A stretch of DNA of 27,924 bases from the NCBI GenBank assembly GCA_964416385.1, contig CAYQDW010000030.1, positions 1 to 27,924 on the forward strand, written 5' to 3'. The notes below the pieces were generated by a model. The model saw nothing but the letters and a program-made list of their open reading frames with translations. It made no database searches and had not been told where the DNA came from. Shown here piece after piece: positions 20,834 to 27,924 of the stretch; position 1 is the stretch's first letter, and each line of letters opens with the position of its first letter. This DNA comes from JAUHWL01 sp964416385. GTDB lineage: Bacteria > Bacteroidota > Bacteroidia > Flavobacteriales > Schleiferiaceae. The position numbers and the translations under genes are program-made.

Positions 20834-22462
20834 TTAATCTATGGTGCTGCCGTAAATTTTAGCGCGCTGCTCTTGTATCTTTTTATCGGCTAGATAATCA
20901 TCGTAACTCATCAGCTTGTCTAACATGCCATACGGGCCAATTTCAATGATTCTGTTGGCAACGGTGTGCGTAAAAGTATGGTCATGACTTGTAAAGAAAA
21001 CGGTGCCTTTAAAATCTTGAAGGCTGTTGTTAAACGCCTGAATACTTTCAAGATCAAGGTGATTTGTTGGTTCATCTAGGATAATCAAATTGGCTTGCGC
21101 CAACATGATTCGCGAAATCATACAGCGCATTTTTTCACCACCAGACAAAACAGTAACACTTTTCATAACCTCTTCGCCCGTAAAGAGCATTTTGCCCAGA
21201 AAACCACGCACATACTGTTCATCTTTATTTTCTGAGTATTCACGAAGCCAATCTATTAGGTTGTCTTTTTTACCCTCAAAGTAGGTGGCATTTTCATTGG
21301 GTAAAAAGCCTGTGGTTATCGTTTGGCCATATTTAAAGGTGCCTTTGTCTGCCTTGTCTTCATTGGCTAGAATCTTGAATAACGTTGAAATAGCGAGACT
21401 TTTTCGTCCTATAAATGCAATTTTGTCTCCGCGATTTACTTTAAAAGAAACGTTATTGAAGAGCTGTTCGCCACTTACAGATTTGCTCAGGTTTTCAACT
21501 TCAAGAATTTGATCGCCAGCCTCACGGATTTGTGTAAAAATAATGGCAGGATATTTACGTGATGAAGGCTGTATATCATCTAAATTAATCTTATCAAGTA
21601 GCTTTTTACGGCTTGTAGCTTGGCGACTCTTACTTACGTTGGCGCTAAAACGCAAAATGAATTCTTGCAGCTCTTTGCGCTTGTCTTCTGCTTTCTTATT
21701 GGCGGCTTGGCGTTGGCGCAGTGCCAATTGACTACTCTCATACCAAAAGGTATAGTTGCCTGTAAATAGCTTTATTTTACTAAAATCGATATCTACAATA
21801 TGTGTACAAACGGTATCTAAAAAGTGACGGTCGTGGCTTACCACAATAACCGTGTTTTTAAAATCAAGCAAGAAGTTTTCAAGCCATGTTACTGTTTCAA
21901 TATCAAGGTCGTTGGTAGGTTCATCAAGCACTAAAATATCAGGATTACCAAAAAGCGCTTGCGCCAACAAGACACGTACTTTTTCGTTACCGCTTAAATC
22001 GCGAAGAGGTTTATAATGATGTTCTTCTTTAATACCCAAACCGCTTAGTAGAGCAGCGGCATCACTCTCGGCATTCCAGCCATCCATCTCTGCAAATTCA
22101 GCTTCTAACTCTGCTGCACGCTCGCCATCAGCATCTGTAAAAACTACCTTTTCATAAATGGCATTTTTCTCTTGCATGATCGCCCACAGCTTTTGATGCC
22201 CCATTAACACCGTGTGCAGCACCTCTTCATTGTCAAACTCAAAGTGATTTTGTTTAAGCACTGCCATGCGTTTACCAGGCTCTATGGCTACATGGCCGCC
22301 TGTTTGCTGCACTTCTCCTGTTAAAATCTTTAGAAAGGTAGACTTGCCGGCCCCATTTGCACCGATTACCCCATAGCAGTTATCACCGTTAAACTTAATG
22401 TTAACGTCATCAAAAAGTACGCGTTTGCCAAATTGAAGTGAGAGGTTGGTAACTGTAATCAT
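20834..22462 (-). CDS. ABC-F family ATPase (YbiT-like), second Walker A lysine replaced
   Basis: A 542-residue protein with two ABC ATPase domains and no membrane segments, as in ABC-F factors that act on ribosomes. Domain 1: Walker A GANGAGKST (Lys40), signature LSGNEK (157-161), Walker B ILVLDEPTNDLD, switch VVSHDRHFLD. A charged linker follows (RQRQAANKKAEDKRKELQEF). Domain 2: signature LSGGEK (439-444), Walker B LIILDEPTNHLD and FFTSHDHTF are intact, but Walker A reads GRKSLAIST (352-360): Ile358 replaces the conserved lysine. The codon is ATT, two changes from AAA. The YbiT subfamily fits by length and lack of an arm extension; no antibiotic-resistance role can be claimed. Confidence 0.93.
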   Translation of the reverse strand: MITVTNLSLQFGKRVLFDDVNIKFNGDNCYGVIGANGAGKSTFLKILTGEVQQTGGHVAIEPGKRMAVLKQNHFEFDNEEVLHTVLMGHQKLWAIMQEKNAIYEKVVFTDADGERAAELEAEFAEMDGWNAESDAAALLSGLGIKEEHHYKPLRDLSGNEKVRVLLAQALFGNPDILVLDEPTNDLDIETVTWLENFLLDFKNTVIVVSHDRHFLDTVCTHIVDIDFSKIKLFTGNYTFWYESSQLALRQRQAANKKAEDKRKELQEFILRFSANVSKSRQATSRKKLLDKINLDDIQPSSRKYPAIIFTQIREAGDQILEVENLSKSVSGEQLFNNVSFKVNRGDKIAFIGRKSLAISTLFKILANEDKADKGTFKYGQTITTGFLPNENATYFEGKKDNLIDWLREYSENKDEQYVRGFLGKMLFTGEEVMKSVTVLSGGEKMRCMISRIMLAQANLIILDEPTNHLDLESIQAFNNSLQDFKGTVFFTSHDHTFTHTVANRIIEIGPYGMLDKLMSYDDYLADKKIQEQRAKIYGSTID

Positions 22463-22489
22463 GCCCTATTTTTTGAGGGCGCGAAAGTA
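22463..22489 (-). promoter_or_regulatory. Probable promoter and leader hairpin of the ABC-F gene
   Basis: Minus-strand TACTTTCG (22489-22482) is a one-mismatch match to TAnnTTTG and is followed by CGCCC, like the start region of the tRNA-Pro promoter. Between it and the ATG lies a small hairpin GCCCT/AGGGC around a T-rich loop. Confidence 0.4.
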
Positions 22490-22575
22490 GAGATTATGAA
22501 GGGGTTTAAAAAGAAGAATACGCGTACATAAATATATTTATCACAAGTTTTATATCGCCCAAAAAGATTAACCCA

Positions 22576-24699
22576 CTAAGATTGCGCCTCTTTTATAGAT
22601 AATGACACGCGCTTACGACTGGCATCTACCTCAAGCACTTTTACCCGTACTGCTTGACCTAATTTAACCACTTCATTGGGGTCTTTAACAAACCTGTTTG
22701 CCAGATGGCTTACATGCACTAAGCCGTCTTGCTTGGCACCAACATCTACAAAAGCACCAAAGTTTGTTATGTTGGTTACCAACCCCGGCAAATACATACC
22801 GGGACGCAAATCATCAATTGAGCGCACTTCGTTGCTAAACTGAAACGCTTTTGCGCCCCCACGTGGATCACGACCAGGTTTGGCCAACTCTGTTAAAATA
22901 TCGCGTAGTGTGGGTAAGCCGACATCCGCAGATACAAAGCGCTTTATTTCTATTTTTTTTAAGGCATTTTCTTGGCCAATCAACGTTGCTATGTTCTGAT
23001 TAACCGAAGCCGCCATTTGTTCAACCAACGCATAACGCTCTGGATGTACTGCACTGTTGTCTAACGGGTTAGATGCTTCTGGAATACGCAAAAACCCTGC
23101 GGCTTGCTCAAAGGCTTTGGGGCCTAATCCAGACACTTCTAGCAATGCATGGCGCGTAGTAAAAAGACCGTTTTTACTGCGATGGGCAACAATGTTCTCC
23201 GCCAATTTAGGACCAATACCAGAAACGTAGGCGAGGAGGTGCTCACTGGCCGTATTTAAATTTACCCCTACAAGATTCACACAACTTTCTACCACGCGGT
23301 TTAATGATTCAGCCAGCAGCTTTTGGTCTACATCGTGTTGATATTGCCCAACACCAATAGATTTAGGCTCAATCTTTACAAGTTCTGCCAAAGGGTCAAC
23401 AAGTCTTCTGCCAATAGAAACCGCACCGCGCACCGTAACATCATAGGTTGGGAATTCTTTTCTAGCCACTTTAGAAGCAGAGTAAATAGACGCACCGGCT
23501 TCATTAACCATAAAGATTTCTACGTGCTTTGGCAGGTAGGGGATGCTCTTTATAAAATCAAAAGTTTCTCGCCCGGCTGTACCATTACCAATGGCAATGG
23601 CCTCAATCTTATAAGCTTCTAAATAATTGTTGATTTTGGTTGCGGCCTGTTTCTTCTCATTTTGCGATGCAAATGGATAAATGGTTTCATTGTATCTCAA
23701 ATCGCCTTTCTCATCCAGACAAACGAGCTTACAGCCTGTTCTAAAACCGGGGTCTATGGCAAGCACGCGCTTATTGCCCAACGGTGCTTGTAGTAACAAC
23801 TGCCTTAGATTTTCAGCAAAAACACCAATGGCTTCTTTATCTGCTTTTTCTTTGGCCGCAGCTTTAAATTCATTCTCAAGGCTCGGCTGTAAAAGTCTTT
23901 TCCAGCTATCTTCAATGGCTAATTCTACTTGTTCTGCGGCCTCATTTCTACCTTTAATAAAAATCCGCCTAAGGCGCTCTACTGCACGTTCTGTTGGTGG
24001 TGCAATATGAATGCGCAAAAAACCTTCATTTTCACCTCTTAAAATGGCCAAAATGCGATGTCCTTTGGCTTGTTTCAAAGGTTCTGCGTAGTTAAAATAG
24101 TCGCGATACTTTTGTGCCTCATCAATTTTTGATTTAACAACTTTAGCCTCTACCAACCCATCATGGGCCATAAGTACACGTAATTGTTGTCTTGCTGAGG
24201 CATTCTCACTAATCCATTCTGCAATAATATCTCGCGCACCAGCTAAAGCACTTTCAACATCTTCTACGGCATCTGAAAGATAGCGCAGAGCATCATCCTC
24301 TACGGCACCTTGCATTTGGCGCATGAGCGTAGCAGCAAGAGGCTCTAATCCACGTTCTTTGGCTTTTGTAGCACGTGTAGCGCGTTTTTGTTTAAAGGGG
24401 AGATAGAGGTCTTCTAGCGTATTGCTATCCCATGTATGTGTAATTTGTTTACGTAAATCGGGCGTGAGTAACCCTTGCTTTTCTATGGCCTCTAAGATGG
24501 CTTCTTTGCGCTTTAGCAACTCTGTGAGCCGCTTATTCTCTAGGGCAATTTGTTCAATTTCCACCTCATTTAGTCCGCCTGTAGCTTCTTTGCGGTACCG
24601 CGATATAAAAGGTATTGTGGCGCCACCATCAAGCAGGTTAATTGTTTTTTCAATTTGACGTTCAGAAAAGGGTAGCGATTGTGATAGCAATGCAAGCAT
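22576..24699 (-). CDS. tex: Tex family transcription accessory / RNA-binding protein
   Basis: A 707-residue cytoplasmic nucleic-acid-binding protein. Domains in order: the N-terminal Tex helices (about 1-190, including GGATIPFISRYRKEATGGL near residue 26), a YqgF/RNase H-like domain with LAIDPGFRTGCKLVCLDE, helix-hairpin-helix motifs (YVSGIGPKLAENIVAHRSKN and GLGPKAFEQAAGFLRI), and a C-terminal S1 domain (GLVTNITNFGAFVDVGAKQD, then GLVHVSHLANRFV). Domain order and size match Tex homologues, which bind RNA and influence transcription. It ends 113 bp upstream of the ABC-F start, with a promoter match in between, so the two are probably separate units. Confidence 0.95.
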   Translation of the reverse strand: MLALLSQSLPFSERQIEKTINLLDGGATIPFISRYRKEATGGLNEVEIEQIALENKRLTELLKRKEAILEAIEKQGLLTPDLRKQITHTWDSNTLEDLYLPFKQKRATRATKAKERGLEPLAATLMRQMQGAVEDDALRYLSDAVEDVESALAGARDIIAEWISENASARQQLRVLMAHDGLVEAKVVKSKIDEAQKYRDYFNYAEPLKQAKGHRILAILRGENEGFLRIHIAPPTERAVERLRRIFIKGRNEAAEQVELAIEDSWKRLLQPSLENEFKAAAKEKADKEAIGVFAENLRQLLLQAPLGNKRVLAIDPGFRTGCKLVCLDEKGDLRYNETIYPFASQNEKKQAATKINNYLEAYKIEAIAIGNGTAGRETFDFIKSIPYLPKHVEIFMVNEAGASIYSASKVARKEFPTYDVTVRGAVSIGRRLVDPLAELVKIEPKSIGVGQYQHDVDQKLLAESLNRVVESCVNLVGVNLNTASEHLLAYVSGIGPKLAENIVAHRSKNGLFTTRHALLEVSGLGPKAFEQAAGFLRIPEASNPLDNSAVHPERYALVEQMAASVNQNIATLIGQENALKKIEIKRFVSADVGLPTLRDILTELAKPGRDPRGGAKAFQFSNEVRSIDDLRPGMYLPGLVTNITNFGAFVDVGAKQDGLVHVSHLANRFVKDPNEVVKLGQAVRVKVLEVDASRKRVSLSIKEAQS

Positions 24700-25033
24700 T
24701 TACAAGGTAATTTTAAGGGTACAAAGTGTTGTTTTAAATAGATCAGGCACTTAATGCTTTGTCCGTTTGCAAAATAACAGTGATTTACAAGCGCCAATGT
24801 AGCACATTAAAAACCCATTTATCGCGGTATGTTTATCATAAAATAAGGTTAACTCATCAATACTGATGAATTAACCTTATTTAATTGAGCGTGATGTGTC
24901 TTGGTAGCTGGCTTATTTACACGGCTTTTAAAGGCTTTACTTTAAGTTGTAAATAAGCTGCAAGCAAGTGTTTTAAAACTTTTAATAGGCTCGCTAATCA
25001 CTACTCATTTTTTGTTTATTGGTTGATTTGCAC
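24700..25033. other. Intergenic stretch between the large T9SS gene and tex
   Basis: No gene is seen. It holds the long hairpin at 24841-24882 and an inverted repeat GCTTATTTAC (24911-24920)/GTAAATAAGC (24949-24958) with a 28-base loop. Both could shape the 3' end of the large T9SS transcript. No TAnnTTTG match was found for tex. Confidence 0.5.
24841..24882 (-). terminator. Long hairpin, likely terminator of the T9SS surface-protein gene
   Basis: AAATAAGGTTAA (24841-24852) pairs perfectly with TTAACCTTATTT (24871-24882); inside it TCATCA pairs with TGATGA around the loop ATAC, with one C-A mismatch. That is 18 bp in all, with A/T outer ends on both sides, so it could stop transcription in either direction. 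It is about 150 bp past the stop at 25034. Confidence 0.55.
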
Positions 25034-27924
25034 TTATCTGGCATATTGAATTTTCTCAATCTTAACACCATGATCTGTTACCAATTGCAAAATATAAACA
25101 GCCGTTGGTAATTCTGGTATTATTAGGGCCAATGTTTCACCAATGGTTATTTGTTGCAAACCGCTATTAAAAACAGTTTTGCCAGAGGTGCTTACCAAGG
25201 TACAACTTATAGGGCCTCTGTAGTCTGTAGACATCAATTCTATGTTATTGCCTTTTACCCATGCCAATATTGGTGGTGTGGGCTGTGTTAAATCTAATGT
25301 GGTATTGCTTAAATGTAGATTAAACCTTTGGGGGGCGTCTGCTGCATAACTAAAGCGGTATGGGCCACTGTTTAAATCATGAAATTTATTGGCGTGGCTG
25401 TCTTCTAAATAAATCTGGTAACTATTGTTTAAAAAACGATCATCTAAAGCAATTTCGTAGGTGGTAGCTTGTGGTGTTTCTACGCTAAAGCCCAATGGCA
25501 TAATGTGCTTTTGCTGAATAAACGGTGTAAAGTTTATGGTATTAATGGCTGTTGCCGTGCCACCGCCCAAAGCATATAACGTTGGTGTTGTACCTGGATT
25601 CATCATTTTTCTGGCATCCCAGTGGTTATCAAAACCGTTTGTTACTTGTTGTTCTAAGGTTAGTGCTATTGTTAATACATCTTTATGTGATGGGTTAGCG
25701 GCCTCCGTAGCGCTTAGTAGTATGTGGTCTGATATAGACTGTGTTTTGCGGTAGGTTGGGGTAGCAGACACTGTGGTGTTTGCGTATGTTAAGGTGCCTA
25801 AAGATGGACTACTAGCATTTTGTGCACGTACCCAAAAGCTTTGCAAGGGGGCAATAAATTCTCCCAAACCAGGTGCAGCGGGCGACCATGATACAAAGGC
25901 ATCAGCATTTGGATCCCAAATATGAAAGGCGTTTTCAATATTTGATAATGACCCGCTGATTGAATTAAAGTCTAAACTGGCACAAAAAGGGTTAGCAACT
26001 AAATTCCAACCATCTTCTAGGCCGCCGGCAAAATTAGTCCATACGGGAGATTGTGCGTTATAAGCTATTAATGGTGTAACCGATGTATGTGGCACACCTG
26101 TAAGTGTTACTACTGCCGCTGATGTAATTACACCATTGGTTCCTACAAAGGCATTGTAACCACGGCCTGCAACAAGTGACGTATTATTATCTGTTACGTT
26201 AAGCCAATCACCAGAGGTAGCATCCCAATAGCGCAGGTTTTTAGCGTTTGGATGCCGGTTGGTGCCTACCTCGCCTAGCATACCCGCATTACCAGCAACA
26301 GATGCGCCCATGTAGTGCCAGCCCTCAGTTAAATATTGCTCTTGTGCCACGGTACCAGAACCACTGTATGTACCATCAAATTTTAATTGGGCATAATTAC
26401 CACTAACGTCGGATTTTAAAATTATCTGACCATTATTTGTAAAATCACCATTTACATGCAGTGTATTACTGTGGCTTATGGTTACGCTTGCGCTTGCGTC
26501 TATAGTTAAATTATTTACCTGCGCGGTATTTGATATAATTGGTAAGTTGACAACATTTGGTATGGTAACATCATCTGTGGCCTGTGGTACATTAGTGGGG
26601 TTCCAATTGCTGGTAGTGTTCCAATCTGTAGATGTAGCACCTTGCCATTGTATAGATAATGACACTACTTCTGGAGAAAATACCGAAAAGTTATATGAAG
26701 GGGCAGAATAACTTCCCCCAGCATATATCGATTCGTTGTTACCGTTAAAAGCTAATGTTAAAACACTACCTAAAACATTAAAATTGGGGGTAAAACTTTG
26801 AAGCACGCCTGAGTTATCAAACTTGCACAAGCGGTTTCTTGTAAGGCCATTAACCGTGGAAAATGTTCCCCCAGCATAAAGGTTGCCACTAGCGTCTGTT
26901 GTTAAAGCGTTTACAATACCATTATTCATATCTGGGTTAAACGCATGCAGATTACCTGCATTATCAAACTTGCACAAGCGGTTTCTTGTTGTGCCACCAC
27001 CAACGCTGGTAAAATCTCCACCAGCATAAAGATTACCACTAGCGTCTATAGTTAAAGCACGTACGGCACTATTCATATTGGGGTCAAAACTTTGTAGCAC
27101 GCCTGTATTATCAAACTTGCACAAGCGGTTTCTTGTTGTGCCACCTGCAACGCTGGTAAAATCTCCACCGGCATAAAGATTACCACTAGCCTCTAGGGCT
27201 AAAGCACGTACGAAACCATTCATATTGGGGTCAAAACTTTGTAGCACGCCTGCGTTATCAAACTTACACAAGCGGTTTCTTGTTGTGCCACCAACGTCTG
27301 TAAAAAAACCTCCGGCATATATGTTGTCATTAATATCAATAACAAGGTCTAAAACGCCATTATTTATGCTAGGAGGATTAAAACTCAAGAGATTGCCGCT
27401 CTGGTCAAATTTACAAAGCCGATTTCTTGATGTACCACCAACGCTGGTGAAATACCCTGCAGCATAGAGGTTACCACCGCCATCTATAGCTAATTTTTGA
27501 ACGGTTGAGTTCATATTAGGGTTAAAACTCGTCAACGTACCCGTATTGTCAAGTTTGCATAGATTGCCTCTAGGCACAGCATCAACCAATGTAACATTGC
27601 TACCTACATACAAGGTGCCATTGGCATCAACAGCTAAGGAATTTATACCTGCATTAAGCAAACCACCATTAAAATCATCATAATACTGCATTTTTGGCCC
27701 ATTAAAGGATGTAAGAGAGCTTGTGTTATCAAATTTGCACAACTGGTTTCTGGGAGAGCTATTTACTGTAGTAAAGCTTCCCCCAGCATAAAGATTACCA
27801 CTAGCGTCTATAGTTAAAGCACGTACGACACTATTCATATTGGGGTCAAAACTTTGTAGCACGCCTGCATTATCAAACTTGCACAAGCGGTTTCTATTTG
27901 TGCCTCCAACGGTGGTAAAAGATC
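25034..27924 (-). CDS. Large T9SS surface protein with beta-propeller-like repeats, N-terminus beyond window
   Basis: The frame is open through base 27924 (the last codons read SFTTVGGTNRNRL before CKFDN), so the TTG near 27886 is not the real start. At least 951 residues are visible. Eight repeats of about 47-60 residues carry the pattern CKFDN-GxLxSFxPNMN-VxALxIDASGNLYAGG-FTxV-GGTTRNRL, resembling delta-60/NHL-type propeller repeats. Then comes a segment TDWNTTSNWNPTNVP through TISHSNTLHVNGDFTNNG, common in Bacteroidota surface proteins, and a long strand-rich part. The tail (LVSTSGKTVFNSGLQQ, then AVYILQLVTDHGVKIEKIQ) is a T9SS sorting domain. Likely surface-bound or secreted; ligand unknown. 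Confidence 0.88.
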   Translation of the reverse strand, partial: SFTTVGGTNRNRLCKFDNAGVLQSFDPNMNSVVRALTIDASGNLYAGGSFTTVNSSPRNQLCKFDNTSSLTSFNGPKMQYYDDFNGGLLNAGINSLAVDANGTLYVGSNVTLVDAVPRGNLCKLDNTGTLTSFNPNMNSTVQKLAIDGGGNLYAAGYFTSVGGTSRNRLCKFDQSGNLLSFNPPSINNGVLDLVIDINDNIYAGGFFTDVGGTTRNRLCKFDNAGVLQSFDPNMNGFVRALALEASGNLYAGGDFTSVAGGTTRNRLCKFDNTGVLQSFDPNMNSAVRALTIDASGNLYAGGDFTSVGGGTTRNRLCKFDNAGNLHAFNPDMNNGIVNALTTDASGNLYAGGTFSTVNGLTRNRLCKFDNSGVLQSFTPNFNVLGSVLTLAFNGNNESIYAGGSYSAPSYNFSVFSPEVVSLSIQWQGATSTDWNTTSNWNPTNVPQATDDVTIPNVVNLPIISNTAQVNNLTIDASASVTISHSNTLHVNGDFTNNGQIILKSDVSGNYAQLKFDGTYSGSGTVAQEQYLTEGWHYMGASVAGNAGMLGEVGTNRHPNAKNLRYWDATSGDWLNVTDNNTSLVAGRGYNAFVGTNGVITSAAVVTLTGVPHTSVTPLIAYNAQSPVWTNFAGGLEDGWNLVANPFCASLDFNSISGSLSNIENAFHIWDPNADAFVSWSPAAPGLGEFIAPLQSFWVRAQNASSPSLGTLTYANTTVSATPTYRKTQSISDHILLSATEAANPSHKDVLTIALTLEQQVTNGFDNHWDARKMMNPGTTPTLYALGGGTATAINTINFTPFIQQKHIMPLGFSVETPQATTYEIALDDRFLNNSYQIYLEDSHANKFHDLNSGPYRFSYAADAPQRFNLHLSNTTLDLTQPTPPILAWVKGNNIELMSTDYRGPISCTLVSTSGKTVFNSGLQQITIGETLALIIPELPTAVYILQLVTDHGVKIEKIQYAR
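26819..27924 (-). repeat. Tandem in-frame DNA repeats (~145 bp) in the T9SS surface gene
   Basis: Eight copies of the CKFDN repeat begin near 27886, 27740, 27560, 27415, 27270, 27125, 26980 and 26830 on the minus strand. Several are nearly identical at the DNA level (for example the stretch encoding TRNRLCKFDN and SFDPNMN in the copies near 27886, 27270 and 27125). Such copies can recombine and change the repeat number. More copies probably lie beyond the window edge. Confidence 0.8.

Overview
The window looks like the chromosome of a Bacteroidota bacterium (Flavobacteriia/Sphingobacteriia/Chitinophagia-like). Signs are two secreted proteins with C-terminal type IX secretion (T9SS) sorting domains, promoters of the Bacteroidota type (TTG plus TAnnTTTG), almost no Shine-Dalgarno sequences, several TTG starts, and AT-rich intergenic DNA. 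The species cannot be named from the sequence alone.

Layout. 1-2272 (minus): two L,D-transpeptidase-family cell-wall enzymes in one operon behind a good promoter; the second runs off the left edge. 2298-4803 (plus): a copper chaperone and a Cu(I) P1B-ATPase behind a perfect AT-rich palindrome. 4866-7648 (plus): a YhiN/HI0933-type flavoprotein, a START-domain protein, a small membrane protein and the biotin transporter BioY, tightly packed. 8041-16397: a DNA-damage/mutagenesis cluster containing a LexA-like XRE-S24 regulator, tRNA-Pro(GGG), DNA polymerase IV, an orphan membrane-anchored protein, a DUF559 nuclease bracketed by G-rich palindromes, an SRAP/HMCES-type abasic-site protein, a MazEF-like pair on the opposite strand and a short DnaE-type polymerase. 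16398-16951: AT-rich DNA with a probable decayed lipoprotein gene. 16952-18398: an outer-membrane barrel-like protein and a FrnE-type DsbA protein. 18452-20584: a PKD/T9SS protein. 20696-20815: an unlisted 39-residue membrane peptide. 20834-24699: a YbiT-like ABC-F ATPase and Tex. 25034-27924: a large T9SS surface protein with beta-propeller-like repeats, running off the right edge.

Most interesting point. Each of the four mutagenesis-type genes (S24 regulator, dinB, SRAP, dnaE) has just upstream of its start codon a tandem array of degenerate 7-bp units, consensus about ACT(A/C/T)A(A/G)G, and I saw such arrays nowhere else in the window. The regulator gene has a second array in the opposite orientation. 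This suggests a shared direct-repeat operator or leader element for a Bacteroidota SOS-like regulon. The regulator keeps an Ala-Gly cleavage site and the Ser/Lys dyad of self-cleaving LexA/CI proteins, so a working model is that DNA damage triggers its self-cleavage and derepresses polymerase IV, SRAP and the DnaE polymerase together. The array-regulator link is inference.

The mutagenesis cluster appears richer in G+C than the copper, flavoprotein and ABC-F/Tex regions around it and is interrupted by mobile-looking parts (DUF559 with palindromes, CCCGATAGC-type palindromes, a toxin-antitoxin pair), suggesting an accessory or transferred segment.
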